From contig CAMEJC010000010.1 of NCBI GenBank assembly GCA_945919295.1, forward strand, positions 1-32,082: a DNA stretch of 32,082 bases, read 5' to 3'. Source of the DNA: an uncultured Mycoplasmatota bacterium. GTDB lineage: Bacteria > Bacillota_I > Bacilli_A > RF39 > UBA660. The translations under genes were made by a program, and so were the position numbers. Within the stretch, counting starts at the first letter, position 1. Each line of letters opens with the position of its first letter. Under the pieces are notes generated by a model. It saw only the letters and a list, made by a program, of their open reading frames with translations. It was not told the origin of the DNA and ran no database searches. This document shows positions 16,651-25,741 of the stretch, in pieces.

Positions 16651-17985
16651 ATGCAAGGTAATACTAACACTATGCCAGGTAATATACCAAACAGTAGTCA
16701 AAACAATATTAGTAATCGTAGTATACAAAATAGTATTAATCCTAATACTGCCAATAATCAAAAACCAACAAACAATACCTCTAAAAATATTGACTTTGCC
16801 AAAATGCCTGTTGTTAATGTTGTTAATATGATTATTATAAATGCTGTTAATCTTGGAGCAAGTGATATCCATTTTGACCCCACAGATGAAGGAATTAATG
16901 TAAGGTTTAGAATTGATGGACAATTAAATAACTATTATTTTCTTCCTAAAGAAATTAAACAAAATGTCACAACAAGAATCAAAATAATGGCTGGAATGAA
17001 TATTACCGAAACGAGACTCCCTCAAGATGGTGCTATCAAAGATAAATTAAATGGTAAAGATCTAGATTTAAGAGTATCTTCTCTTCCTACTAAAAAAGGA
17101 GAAAAAATAGTTATCAGAATTATGGATTATTCAATGAGTTTAAAAGGCATTGAATATCTATACTTTAGTGAAACAAATTATAATAAAATATTAAAAATGT
17201 TAAACTTCCCTAACGGAATAATTTTAGTTACTGGTGCCACTGGTACTGGTAAATCTACTACATTGTATTCATTTCTTCAAAAACTAAATATTGAAGGATC
17301 TAACTTAATTACTGTAGAAGATCCAATTGAAATGGATATTAAAGGAATAAATCAAGTTCAAGTTAATAGCGATATTGGTTTAGACTTTGCAACAGTCCTA
17401 AGGAGCATCTTAAGACAAGACCCAAATGTAATAATGATTGGAGAAATAAGAGATTCAGAAACTGCTCAAATAGCAGTTAGAGCTTCCATTACTGGACACT
17501 TGGTATTATCTACTATACATACAAACAATTCATTAAATACTATTGAAAGACTTTTAGATATGGATGTAGAAAGATATTTACTTGCTTCTGCCTTAACTGG
17601 TATTGTTTCCCAAAAATTAGCTCGAAAACTTTGTAACAAATGCAAAATAAAAAGACCAGTTACTGTTACCGAAAAAAATCTTTTTAAATCAGTTCTTGGT
17701 CTTGATATCAATGAAGTATTTTCCCCAAATTCAACCGGTTGCCCAAATTGTAACCATGGTTATCATGGAAGAATAGCAATTCAAGAAGTACTATTGATAA
17801 ATCAAGACATTAGAGATGCCATTTCTGCAGGCATAAGAAAAGACGAATTACGACATTTAGTCTATAACAAAGATGTTATAACCCTGCTTCAAGATGGATT
17901 ATTTAAAGTAATCGCGGGCTTTACAACAACTGAAGAAATATTAAAATTAATTGAAGTTGAAGATGAAGACTTCGGTTTAAAATAA
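16651..17985 (+). CDS. PilB/GspE-family type II secretion or type IV pilus assembly ATPase, 444 aa
   Basis: A hexameric ATPase that powers pilus or pseudopilus assembly at the inner face of the membrane. After an Asn/Ser-rich low-complexity N-terminus (about 1-50) come GASDIHFDP and the N-terminal domain typical of GspE/ComGA. Then Walker A GATGTGKST (~residue 196), the Asp box region TVEDPIE, Walker B VIMIGEIRDSETA and the His box GHLVLSTIHTN. A tetracysteine zinc site CNKC...CPNC is as in PilB. It is shorter than PilB (~565) because the N1 domain is missing, closer to ComGA plus zinc motif. The ATG follows GAGGG. A bidirectional terminator starts at its stop. The partner pilins are on the opposite strand. 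Confidence 0.95.
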   Translation: MQGNTNTMPGNIPNSSQNNISNRSIQNSINPNTANNQKPTNNTSKNIDFAKMPVVNVVNMIIINAVNLGASDIHFDPTDEGINVRFRIDGQLNNYYFLPKEIKQNVTTRIKIMAGMNITETRLPQDGAIKDKLNGKDLDLRVSSLPTKKGEKIVIRIMDYSMSLKGIEYLYFSETNYNKILKMLNFPNGIILVTGATGTGKSTTLYSFLQKLNIEGSNLITVEDPIEMDIKGINQVQVNSDIGLDFATVLRSILRQDPNVIMIGEIRDSETAQIAVRASITGHLVLSTIHTNNSLNTIERLLDMDVERYLLASALTGIVSQKLARKLCNKCKIKRPVTVTEKNLFKSVLGLDINEVFSPNSTGCPNCNHGYHGRIAIQEVLLINQDIRDAISAGIRKDELRHLVYNKDVITLLQDGLFKVIAGFTTTEEILKLIEVEDEDFGLK

Positions 17986-18015
17986 AAAGAATTGGAATTA
18001 TATCCAATTCTTTTT
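17984..18015. terminator. Bidirectional terminator between the pilus ATPase and the helical-repeat gene
   Basis: Perfect 13-bp stem AAAAAGAATTGGA/TCCAATTCTTTTT with a 6-nt loop. It has T-runs in both directions and overlaps the stop codons of both convergent genes. Confidence 0.9.
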
Positions 18016-18619
18016 ATTTTACTTTTTTCTTATTATTATCAATATTATCTTCTAATAATTTTGTTATTTTAGTTGAAATCTCTATTTTTTGTTTAATATT
18101 TATCGGTAATAACATACATTTTCCCAATATTTCAACATTATTATTACACATTAAAATTTTATCTACAAGTTTTTCAACATTTGCTCCAGTAATATCATTA
18201 TCTAAAGCAAAATAATACATATAAAGAGGATCCCCACTTTCAATTATTCCTTCCTCTAATTTTTTCATTGGAGGATTATTCATAAATAATGCTAAATAAT
18301 ATAAGTACATTCCCGATTTAATTTTAATTAATGCATCTATTAATTTTTCTTTATTTGATTCTTTTATAAACATAATAAAATCATATAGTACTTTTGGATC
18401 TCCTATTGCAATAGCAACATCTTCCAATTTATCAATTGGTATTTCTTTCACTTCTTTAGCCATTTCATAAATATAATTTCCATCTTTAGTTTTAATAGAA
18501 CATTCTATTAACATATCAAAAAGGATATCTCTTTTTTTGTTAGTTAATTCCCCTTTTTCCTGCAAATATACTGCATAATCATATATTGCATTAGGACTTA
18601 ATTCTTTTTTTGATTTCAT
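18014..18619 (-). CDS. Alpha-helical repeat protein of unknown function, ~201 aa
   Basis: I do not recognise a named family. The protein contains at least three ~30-residue helical repeats with a shared pattern: LEDVAIAIGDPKVLYDFIMF, LIDALIKIKSGMYLYYLALF, LEEGIIESGDPLYMYYFALD. Each has a Gly-Asp turn and then a Tyr/Phe-rich helix, suggesting a small solenoid used for protein binding. No signal peptide or membrane segment is seen. The ATG at 18619 is chosen; the longer TTG start at 18661 has no SD. It lies downstream of rnhB and is probably cotranscribed. Its 3' end is built into a bidirectional terminator. Confidence 0.7.
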   Translation of the reverse strand: MKSKKELSPNAIYDYAVYLQEKGELTNKKRDILFDMLIECSIKTKDGNYIYEMAKEVKEIPIDKLEDVAIAIGDPKVLYDFIMFIKESNKEKLIDALIKIKSGMYLYYLALFMNNPPMKKLEEGIIESGDPLYMYYFALDNDITGANVEKLVDKILMCNNNVEILGKCMLLPINIKQKIEISTKITKLLEDNIDNNKKKVK

Positions 18620-18673
18620 TTCTTTCTCATTAAATGAATAATATAATAACACATTATTCAAATAAAAGCATTT

Positions 18674-19291
18674 TTATTTAATTATCTTATCTTTATAATC
18701 ACTAACAGGTTTAAAACTAAGCCTATGATATCTAGTAATACCATATTTTTTTATAGCTTCAATATGTTTTTTAGTACCATATCCCTTATTATGTGCTAAG
18801 TCATACATTGGATATATTTTATCTAAATCATACATCATCTTATCTCTAGTCACTTTAGCAATAACTGAAGCAGCCGCTATTGAAATAGATTTAGCATCTC
18901 CTTTAATAATACTAGTAGTGGGAATATCAATATCAAGTGGCATAGCATCTATTAAGACATGATCAATTTTAATATTAGTATTTTTAATAGCTTCTTTCAT
19001 TGCTATTTTAGTAGCCTCATATATATTAACTTCATCAATAACCTTTTCTGAAACTATTCCAACACCAATAGCAATAGCTTTTTCTTTAATTACTTTATAA
19101 AATTCATCTCTCTTTTTCTCGGACAATTTTTTAGAATCAGTAAGTCCTTCTAAAACAAAATCATCTGGCAACACCACACAAGCTGCTACTACACTACCTA
19201 TCAAAGGACCTCTTCCAACCTCATCTACACCACCAATATAATGAAGTCCTTTTTCATATAATTCTCTTTCATATTTGTATAAATCTTCCAT
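18674..19291 (-). CDS. rnhB: Ribonuclease HII, 205 aa
   Basis: Cleaves RNA in RNA-DNA hybrids and excises misincorporated ribonucleotides. The signature [18 protein letters not shown] near residue 19 supplies the first catalytic Asp and Glu and the GRG loop that reads the 2'-OH. LIDAMPL and [14 protein letters not shown] carry the remaining acidic residues, and [12 protein letters not shown] is the typical C-terminal motif. Length is normal. The ATG is 1 nt from the stop of the upstream 84-aa gene, so translation is coupled. Confidence 0.97.
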   Translation of the reverse strand: MEDLYKYERELYEKGLHYIGGVDEVGRGPLIGSVVAACVVLPDDFVLEGLTDSKKLSEKKRDEFYKVIKEKAIAIGVGIVSEKVIDEVNIYEATKIAMKEAIKNTNIKIDHVLIDAMPLDIDIPTTSIIKGDAKSISIAAASVIAKVTRDKMMYDLDKIYPMYDLAHNKGYGTKKHIEAIKKYGITRYHRLSFKPVSDYKDKIIK

Positions 19292-19292
19292 A

Positions 19293-19547
19293 CTACTTCC
19301 ACTTACTCTTCATATTATTTAATTTATTTTGCTTCTGAAAATTACTTGCATTAGTAATATTTCTCTGTAATTTTTCTGCTTTCATATCTGGTGTAACTAT
19401 CTTTATTTCTTTTTTAGCACAAGTATTTGTCTTAAACATTTTATCCATAAATGATCTTTCTCGTTCTCTTCCTCTCTTAGCAACATCATTGTGATTCGCA
19501 GCCCATGTTCTATCAAATACTTTACTTAAATCTTCTTGTCTATTCAT
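19293..19547 (-). CDS. Small basic hypothetical protein, 84 aa
   Basis: I do not recognise this gene. The product is very rich in Lys, Arg and Asn, with no membrane segment or signal peptide and a single Cys. The ATG follows GGTGAT with good spacing, a promoter lies upstream (19588-19616), and the stop is 1 nt before the rnhB start. These points make it a real gene. A nucleic-acid-associated role is possible from composition alone. Confidence 0.75.
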   Translation of the reverse strand: MNRQEDLSKVFDRTWAANHNDVAKRGRERERSFMDKMFKTNTCAKKEIKIVTPDMKAEKLQRNITNASNFQKQNKLNNMKSKWK

Positions 19548-19587
19548 AACATCACCTATCCATATTTTTAAATATATCTACATATAA

Positions 19588-19616
19588 ATTGTAACATAGA
19601 GAAAAAAATAAGTAAA
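19588..19616 (-). promoter_or_regulatory. Promoter for the 84-aa gene-rnhB unit
   Basis: Minus-strand TTTACT (19611-19616) and TACAAT (19588-19593) have a 17-nt spacer and sit immediately after the obgE terminator. Confidence 0.5.
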
Positions 19617-19640
19617 GAAAAACTAGATAACATTATCTAG
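19617..19640 (-). terminator. Terminator of obgE
   Basis: Minus-strand CTAGATAA and TTATCTAG form a perfect 8-bp stem with a 2-nt nominal loop, then TTTTTC. The obgE stop codon TAA lies inside the 5' arm. Confidence 0.8.
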
Positions 19641-20904
19641 TCCATTCAAATTCAAAGTCTAATATTCTAACAGTATCTCCTTCTTTTATTCCCATCTTTT
19701 CTAATTCTTCATCGACTCCCATTCTTCTTAGTTTATTAGAAAATCTCTCATAAGCCTCTTCTGTACTAAAATTAGTCATTCTAAACAGTTTTTCTACTAT
19801 ATCACCTTTCACTACATAAGCATCTTTTTCTTTTACTATTGTAAATGGTTTTTCCATCTTAAATTTATATAATACATGACTTTCTTGCACTGCATCTTCA
19901 TACAAAGCTTCTCTTTCAATTACTTTAGTCATTTCTGATAATTTATCAATTACTTTATCCAATCCTTCATTTAGTAAAGCCGTAACTTCATAAATATCTT
20001 TATTATTAATCTCTTCTTTGAATTTTACTAAATTATCTTTAGCCCTTTCACCATCCATTTTATTAGCAATAATAATTTCAGGTTTCATAAGAAGTTTAGG
20101 ACTAAAATCTTCTAGTTCCTTTCTAATAGAAACATAATCTTCATATGGATTTCTTCCTTCTTCTCCCGACATATCAATAACATGAGCAATAATTTTTGTT
20201 CTTTCAATATGCTTCAAAAACTTATGACCAAGTCCTACACCGTCACTAGCTCCTTCAATAAGTCCTGGAAGATCCGCTACTACAAAAGTATTATCAATAG
20301 TTTTAACTACTCCTAAATTTGGTGATAAAGTAGTAAAATGATATGAAGCAATCTTTGGATTAGCATTAGATATCATTGATAATATCGTCGATTTTCCAAC
20401 TGAAGGCATTCCTACCAAGCCAACATCTGCAATCATTCTAAGTTCTACTTGTACTCTTCTAATTTCACCTGGTTCCCCTTTTTCCGAATAAGATGGACAT
20501 GGATTGCTACGAGTTGCTAAACTGACATTTCCTCTTCCACCTCTACCACCATAAGCAATAATAGCTTCTTCACCATTTTTAGTCAAATCAGCAATTATAA
20601 CACCAGTATCAGCATCCTTTACTGTCGTCCCAATAGGTACTTTAATAATCACATCTTCACTATTACTACCATTCTTATTTTTACCTTCACCATTACTTCC
20701 ATTATTGCCTTTAATCTTTTTTTGGTATCGCAAATCAATTAATGTCTTAAGACCTTCATCAGCTTTAAAAATAATATCTGATCCCTTACCACCATTTCCT
20801 CCATATGGTCCTCCCATTGGTATATATTTTTCACGACGGTAAGCCATACAGCCATTTCCACCAGTACCAGCTTCAATTATCATTGATACTTCATCTACAA
20901 ACAT
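19633..20904 (-). CDS. obgE: GTPase Obg, 423 aa
   Basis: Essential ribosome-associated GTPase linked to 50S maturation and stress signalling. The N-terminal Obg fold is glycine-rich (GGNGCMAYRREKYIPMGGP, GGRGGRGN). The G domain shows G1 GMPSVGKST, G2 region around YHFTTLSPN, G3 DLPGLIEGA and G4 ANKMD. A C-terminal OCT domain (about 350-423; FSTEEAYERFSNKLRRMGV, GDTVRILDFEFEW) is present, as in Firmicutes Obg. Full length. The ATG lies 8 nt after the stop of the 38-aa membrane-peptide gene, within a P-type ATPase-small gene-obgE run. Confidence 0.98.
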   Translation of the reverse strand: MFVDEVSMIIEAGTGGNGCMAYRREKYIPMGGPYGGNGGKGSDIIFKADEGLKTLIDLRYQKKIKGNNGSNGEGKNKNGSNSEDVIIKVPIGTTVKDADTGVIIADLTKNGEEAIIAYGGRGGRGNVSLATRSNPCPSYSEKGEPGEIRRVQVELRMIADVGLVGMPSVGKSTILSMISNANPKIASYHFTTLSPNLGVVKTIDNTFVVADLPGLIEGASDGVGLGHKFLKHIERTKIIAHVIDMSGEEGRNPYEDYVSIRKELEDFSPKLLMKPEIIIANKMDGERAKDNLVKFKEEINNKDIYEVTALLNEGLDKVIDKLSEMTKVIEREALYEDAVQESHVLYKFKMEKPFTIVKEKDAYVVKGDIVEKLFRMTNFSTEEAYERFSNKLRRMGVDEELEKMGIKEGDTVRILDFEFEWTR

Positions 20905-20912
20905 ACTATCAT

Positions 20913-21029
20913 CTACCCTTCATATTTAACTTTAAAGATAACAACAAGTATTAATATTATAATAAGCATTAAATATATACCAGTTATCCATAAAACTCTA
21001 AGCCAGTTTATTTTTTTCTTTTCTTTCAT
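20913..21029 (-). CDS. Small single-TM protein, 38 aa, overlapping the P-type ATPase gene
   Basis: A short gene that begins inside the 3' end of the P-type ATPase gene in another frame (32-nt overlap) and stops 8 nt before obgE. The peptide starts MKEKKKINWLRVLW, then has a strongly hydrophobic helix (GIYLMLIIILILVVIF) and a short polar tail KVKYEG. This gives a positive-inside N-terminus and one membrane pass. The ATG has AGAGGA 7 nt upstream. Context, SD and the clean TM architecture support a real gene; it could modulate the ATPase or simply be an orphan membrane microprotein. I cannot assign a family. Confidence 0.65.
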   Translation of the reverse strand: MKEKKKINWLRVLWITGIYLMLIIILILVVIFKVKYEG

Positions 21030-23313
21030 TTCTAAATCCTCTTACTTTTAATAAAATTTTATCATATACTTCCTCAAAAAAATCAATAATATAAGTATCA
21101 ATAAAGCCAAGTAAAGCTATAAGAACAATACTTACTATATCAAATTTTGTAACCAAAAACAAGTCCGGAAGTAAAATTAACAACTCAAAAAATGATATAC
21201 TACAAAAAACTAGTAATATTTTTCTCCATAAATTAAGTGGTTTACATATAGTATATAAAAGTCTCAAAGTAATAAAACCAGTAAGTGACACTACTACTAA
21301 TCGATAATTCTCAAAATTACCATTAAAAATTGTACAAAACATTATAATAATAAAAATATTAAATACTACCGTTATTCCATTAGGTAGAGCATTTCTAAAT
21401 ACCGTAGCAATAAAGTCTTTACCAACTTTACTATAATTAGGTTCAAGTGCTAAGAAAAATGATGGAATACCAACACATATTGAACTAATAAGTGATAATT
21501 GAATTGGATAAAAAGGATATTCATATGTTAACACAATTGATAATAATGATAATAAAAAGGAATACGTAGTCTTAATCAAATACATTGAAGCAACTCTCTC
21601 AATATTATTAACTACTCTTCTACCTTCATTAACAATACCTGGTAATACCGAGAAATCACTAGTGGTAAGCACTACCTCTGATACACTTCTCGCTGCATTA
21701 ACACCAGTAGCAAGAGCTATTCCACAATCTGCCTCTTTAAGTGCAAGAACATCATTTACTCCATCACCAATCATTGAAACAGTATTATTTTCTTTAAGTG
21801 CCTTAATAACTATTTGCTTTTGCACAGGAGTCATTCTACCAAATACCGTTTTTTCATTAACTATCTTTTCAAGTTCTTCATAATCATTGGGTAAATCTTT
21901 ACCTTCAATATATCTATCATATCCATCAAACTCTAACTGCTTTAAAATATTTGATACCGTAATAGGATTATCACCAGAAATAATTTTAATTTCTACATCT
22001 TGTTCCTTAAAATATTTGAGTGTCTCTTTTGCAGAATTCCTAATATTATCTTTAATAATTATAAAGCCTAATACCTCAATATTATTATTCTTTTCTCTTG
22101 CCAATGTAATAATTCGATATCCTTTCAAAATATATTTATTAAGAACTTCATAATCAGTAATTTTCTGATTAGTTATATATTCCAAAGCACCAAGATAATA
22201 TTTAATACCTTCAATCTCTGTAATACTACACTTTTTCACTGAAGAAAAAGATACTCTATCGTTAACATTAAGATTATTTTTAACACCAAATTTCTTCTTA
22301 AGAGCAATATCAGTCGAATTATTAGCCTCTTCAGTACAAATATTAGCAATAATCTCAGCAACATTTATTCTATTATCCAAAACAATCGTATCAACTACTT
22401 CCATCGTTCCATCAGTAATAGTACCAGTCTTATCCAAACATAACACATCAGTACAAGATAAAATTTCAATACCATGTAATTTTTGAATAATAACATTCTG
22501 TTTAGCCATCTTAATAACACCAGCGGTTAAAGCTATAGATGTTAAAAGAACTAATCCTTCGGGAATCATACCAATAATACCCGCAACTGCTCCCAAAATA
22601 GCTTCACTATAAGTCTGATTACTATAAAAATACTGACTGATAAATAAAAGTAATCCTACTGGTATAATAAGAAAAGTAACAATCTTTAAAATATTGTTTA
22701 TTGTATTTTGTAAATAAGAAGAATTATCTTTAACCAAAGAAGCTTCTTTTATTAAATTATTAGCATAATTATTTCTACCTACACTAATTACTTTTGCATA
22801 AGCACTTCCACTAGTAACAATAGAGCCAGATATAATCTTATCATTTTTCTTCTTCATAATAGCATCAGATTCACCAGTAATAACTGATTCATCTACTTCT
22901 AAACTACTAGATTTAACTACTTCAAGATCCACAACTACAGAATCACCAGATGACAAATATAACAAATCATCGATAACAATTTCTTCTTTAGCAATCTCTT
23001 TTTTTTCACCATCTCTAATTACTGTTACTCTATCTTGATTAGTAACTTTAATATTATCGAGTATTCTTTTAGCCTTAAGCTCCTGATAAATGGCAATAAC
23101 CGTATTAAAAACAATAGTCCCTATAAATAAAGTATTTTGAAGCGAACCAGTAGTTAAAACTAATACTAATAAAGAAAGATTTAAAATATTAAATAAAGTA
23201 ATAGAATTAGATAAAATAATCTCTTTCATTGTTCTAGTATATTTTATTTTATCATCATTTGATAACCCATTATTCACTCTATACTCAACTTCATGACTAG
23301 ATAAACCATTCAT
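20998..23313 (-). CDS. Cation-transporting P-type ATPase, CtpE-like, 771 aa
   Basis: Membrane pump that couples ATP hydrolysis to cation transport. Motifs: actuator VITGES (~145), M4 segment GMIPEGLVLLTSIAL, phosphorylation site LDKTGTITDG (~290) and hinge MIGDGVNDVLALKEAD (~515). Six C-terminal hydrophobic segments follow. No N-terminal heavy-metal (CxxC) domain is present, and M4 lacks CPC, arguing against copper or zinc export. The PEGL M4 sequence and overall layout resemble the CtpE group, for which calcium uptake has been proposed in mycobacteria. Substrate here is inference. The ATG follows GGAGG. It heads a run with the 38-aa gene and obgE, but a terminator lies just upstream. Confidence 0.93.
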   Translation of the reverse strand: MNGLSSHEVEYRVNNGLSNDDKIKYTRTMKEIILSNSITLFNILNLSLLVLVLTTGSLQNTLFIGTIVFNTVIAIYQELKAKRILDNIKVTNQDRVTVIRDGEKKEIAKEEIVIDDLLYLSSGDSVVVDLEVVKSSSLEVDESVITGESDAIMKKKNDKIISGSIVTSGSAYAKVISVGRNNYANNLIKEASLVKDNSSYLQNTINNILKIVTFLIIPVGLLLFISQYFYSNQTYSEAILGAVAGIIGMIPEGLVLLTSIALTAGVIKMAKQNVIIQKLHGIEILSCTDVLCLDKTGTITDGTMEVVDTIVLDNRINVAEIIANICTEEANNSTDIALKKKFGVKNNLNVNDRVSFSSVKKCSITEIEGIKYYLGALEYITNQKITDYEVLNKYILKGYRIITLAREKNNNIEVLGFIIIKDNIRNSAKETLKYFKEQDVEIKIISGDNPITVSNILKQLEFDGYDRYIEGKDLPNDYEELEKIVNEKTVFGRMTPVQKQIVIKALKENNTVSMIGDGVNDVLALKEADCGIALATGVNAARSVSEVVLTTSDFSVLPGIVNEGRRVVNNIERVASMYLIKTTYSFLLSLLSIVLTYEYPFYPIQLSLISSICVGIPSFFLALEPNYSKVGKDFIATVFRNALPNGITVVFNIFIIIMFCTIFNGNFENYRLVVVSLTGFITLRLLYTICKPLNLWRKILLVFCSISFFELLILLPDLFLVTKFDIVSIVLIALLGFIDTYIIDFFEEVYDKILLKVRGFRNERKEKNKLA

Positions 23314-23328
23314 AATTACCTCCTAGTT

Positions 23329-23349
23329 AAAAAGGGCTATTACCGCCCT
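23329..23349 (-). terminator. Terminator between the M23 gene and the P-type ATPase gene
   Basis: Minus-strand AGGGC and GCCCT pair around a 7-nt loop, followed by TTTT. With only ~15 nt to the ATPase ATG there is no room for a separate promoter, so partial readthrough or attenuation is likely. Confidence 0.6.
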
Positions 23350-23351
23350 CT

Positions 23352-24509
23352 CTATCTTCTATAATAATATATTCCACTATCCATCGCAGGAAAAGCTAAT
23401 ATTTTTCTTGGATCAAATGCATAACTATTAAAGAATGATGCATGATGACCAGTAGCTACACCAAAATGCAAATGAGCACCAAAACTTTCGCCAGTATTTC
23501 CAACATAACCAATAACATCATCCGTAGTTACTTCTTTACCTTGATACATACCAGAAGCAAATTCATTCATATGCATATACACCGTAGTATAATCTATTCC
23601 ATTAACGTTATGGTAAATATAAATAGCATTTCCACCACCACTTATCCATCCAATACGAGCAATTGTTCCTTTAGCAGCAGGATAAATAGGTGCCCCATGT
23701 ATATTAGGATGCCACAAATCTATTCCATGATGATAACCACCAATATTTGGCCTTTGATGATCATAACCAGTATAGTCATCACTAACAGTAAGATAGCTAA
23801 GAGGATAAGACCACCCAAATGAAATAGGAGTAGCTATACAAGTACTAACATCCTGATTAAGTTTACAACCAAGTTTTTCATAATATTTTATTTCCTTCTT
23901 ATAATCACGAATATCTTCTTCAATAGTAGATCCTTCTTTATCATAAGTAGCAGCATTAGTTTTTAAAGTAATCATTTTAGAATTAAGTTCCTTACTTTTA
24001 CTTTCCAAACTACTCTGTTTAGAAGATAATTCTACTTTTTTCTTTTCTAACGAAGCAATTAATTCCTTAAGTTCATTCATTAAATTATTATTATATTCCG
24101 TAAGCTGAGAAACAACAGAATATCTATATATAAAATCAGTATAAGACTCAGCCTCGAAAATGTATTCTAGATAAACATTTTCTCCAGATGATACTTGTAA
24201 AAACTTTAAAAGTTCATCAGTTTCTTCACTCTTTTGATCAATTTGTTTCTGACTAGCAATAATATCATCTTCTGATTTCTTAATATCATTTTTAATCTCT
24301 GATATACTTACTAATATTGAAGCAATTTCACTATTTACTTTCTTTATCTCATTATCTGTTAATTCTTTATTACTTTTATTTTCTTCATATTTTCTTTCTA
24401 ATTCTGCTAGTTCATTTTTAAGTTCCTGAAGAGTTTTAGCTTCTACGTTATAACCAGGTATAAATATCATCGAAATAATAATTAAAAGCATTAATATTTT
24501 TCTTTTCAT
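23352..24509 (-). CDS. Secreted M23 murein endopeptidase/EnvC-like hydrolase, 385 aa
   Basis: Signal peptide of ~24 residues (MKRKILMLLIIISMIFI, then NVEA). Residues ~25-220 form a long coiled coil rich in Glu, Lys, Leu and Ser, as in EnvC/CwlO-type regulators. The C-terminal ~120 residues are a LytM/M23 domain with zinc ligands in GYHHGIDLW (H, D) and the second motif HLHFG, both intact. It should therefore be catalytically active rather than a degenerate activator. Acts on peptidoglycan outside the membrane, probably in cell separation or elongation, and shows that the host has a wall. A strong promoter lies directly upstream. Confidence 0.93.
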   Translation of the reverse strand: MKRKILMLLIIISMIFIPGYNVEAKTLQELKNELAELERKYEENKSNKELTDNEIKKVNSEIASILVSISEIKNDIKKSEDDIIASQKQIDQKSEETDELLKFLQVSSGENVYLEYIFEAESYTDFIYRYSVVSQLTEYNNNLMNELKELIASLEKKKVELSSKQSSLESKSKELNSKMITLKTNAATYDKEGSTIEEDIRDYKKEIKYYEKLGCKLNQDVSTCIATPISFGWSYPLSYLTVSDDYTGYDHQRPNIGGYHHGIDLWHPNIHGAPIYPAAKGTIARIGWISGGGNAIYIYHNVNGIDYTTVYMHMNEFASGMYQGKEVTTDDVIGYVGNTGESFGAHLHFGVATGHHASFFNSYAFDPRKILAFPAMDSGIYYYRR

Positions 24510-24531
24510 TTAATCACATCTTCCTAACATA

Positions 24532-24560
24532 ATTATATATTAAATGAAAGTTTTAGTCAA
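24532..24560 (-). promoter_or_regulatory. Promoter of the M23 hydrolase gene
   Basis: Minus-strand TTGACT (24555-24560, 5 of 6) and perfect TATAAT (24532-24537) are separated by 17 nt, giving a leader of only ~16 nt before the ATG. Confidence 0.85.
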
Positions 24561-24597
24561 TAATTTCATTTTGGTTTACATTTTTTAGTAATAACAA

Positions 24598-25677
24598 CTA
24601 TTCCAAATTTTCTCTTTTAACAAATCCAACTAAAAAGATAAGTACTATTGTTAAATATAGTATTATTTTTATATCATTTATTAAATATCCTATTATACAC
24701 ATAATACACCTTATACTACAAAATATAATTTCTACTATCACAAGATATCCCTTGACATTAGTATTCTTCTTAATATTATAAATATTTTGAGAAGATACAA
24801 TTTCAAACATCTTAATACCAAGTCCTTCAAAAAAACCAATAAGTAATATTAAATATCTATTACTAACATTAAGTTTAAGAAATAAAAGTAAACAAAATAT
24901 CATATTAAAATATTTAAAATATTTCTTATCATCAATTTTTCTAACAAAATAATATATAAATATACAAGCAGATATTCCTAATACAACATTAAATACACCA
25001 ATAAATTCTATCTTATCATCAATAAATAAATATAAATAAAGCGACTGAAGACTAATATTAATAACTTTAGCCTGCTCCAAAATAAAAAATTTAATCTTAT
25101 TTCTCTCTATTTTTTGATATTTAATAGTATTATCACTATTATTTATATTAAATCTAAATAAAGGTATAATTGCAATTATTGAAATAATAATAACCGTAAT
25201 AGCAAGTATTAAAAGAGATAATTTACTTTGAATATACGAAGCAATTAATGAAGAAAAAATAATCGCTATATTAGTAAAGATTAATATACTTCCTATCTCT
25301 GTTTTTTTATCATTATCAATAGATTCAATTGCATAATAATGTCTAAGCGTATGATAACTATAAGAACCAATTCCATATATTATACTAAAAATAACAAGAT
25401 TAATAAAAGTTTTATCCATTGCTTGCATAAAATAAAAACTACCACTAAATATTAAACTAGATAAAATTAAAATATATTTAGGTTTGATAATTTTTGTCGA
25501 ATATATAATAAGAGTACTAGTAACAGCTCCAGTAAAATATAAGATAGCAAAAAAAAGTAATATTTCTCTAAAAGAATATCCCATTTTATATAAAAGTACC
25601 GAAGAAAAAATTTCAACCATATTTCTAGCTATTGTCGATAATATAATAAATATATTATATCTTTTTATATTATTCAT
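24598..25677 (-). CDS. MFS-like multi-pass membrane transporter, ~359 aa
   Basis: About ten to twelve hydrophobic helices in two halves separated by a charged loop (RFNINNSDNTIKYQKIERNK). This layout fits a small major facilitator superfamily permease. No substrate motif is recognisable. The ATG at 25677 is chosen because GGTGAT precedes it; an in-frame ATG at 25722 would extend into a His/Asn-rich stretch and overlap the divergent promoter. Divergently oriented to the radical SAM gene, with only 64 nt between starts. Confidence 0.75.
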   Translation of the reverse strand: MNNIKRYNIFIILSTIARNMVEIFSSVLLYKMGYSFREILLFFAILYFTGAVTSTLIIYSTKIIKPKYILILSSLIFSGSFYFMQAMDKTFINLVIFSIIYGIGSYSYHTLRHYYAIESIDNDKKTEIGSILIFTNIAIIFSSLIASYIQSKLSLLILAITVIIISIIAIIPLFRFNINNSDNTIKYQKIERNKIKFFILEQAKVINISLQSLYLYLFIDDKIEFIGVFNVVLGISACIFIYYFVRKIDDKKYFKYFNMIFCLLLFLKLNVSNRYLILLIGFFEGLGIKMFEIVSSQNIYNIKKNTNVKGYLVIVEIIFCSIRCIMCIIGYLINDIKIILYLTIVLIFLVGFVKRENLE

Positions 25678-25714
25678 ATCATCACCATTATTATTATGTA
25701 TTTTTTTTATTTTA

Positions 25715-25723
25715 TGATACAAT
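25715..25723 (+). promoter_or_regulatory. Extended -10 promoter of the radical SAM gene
   Basis: TGA-TACAAT forms an extended -10 about 18 nt before the ATG, with a T-rich upstream stretch and no clear -35. GAGGTGAT follows as the SD. Confidence 0.5.
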
Positions 25724-25741
25724 ATTACTTGAGGTGATTAC

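Noticed and set aside
16588-16923. 111-aa minus-strand open frame over the start of the pilus ATPase gene
   Set aside because: Antisense to an unambiguous GspE-family gene and spans its promoter and SD. Composition is that of a shadow frame.
23442-23822. 126-aa plus-strand open frame
   Set aside because: Lies wholly antisense to the M23 catalytic domain, has low-complexity Ser/Thr/Ile/Met composition, and no SD or promoter.
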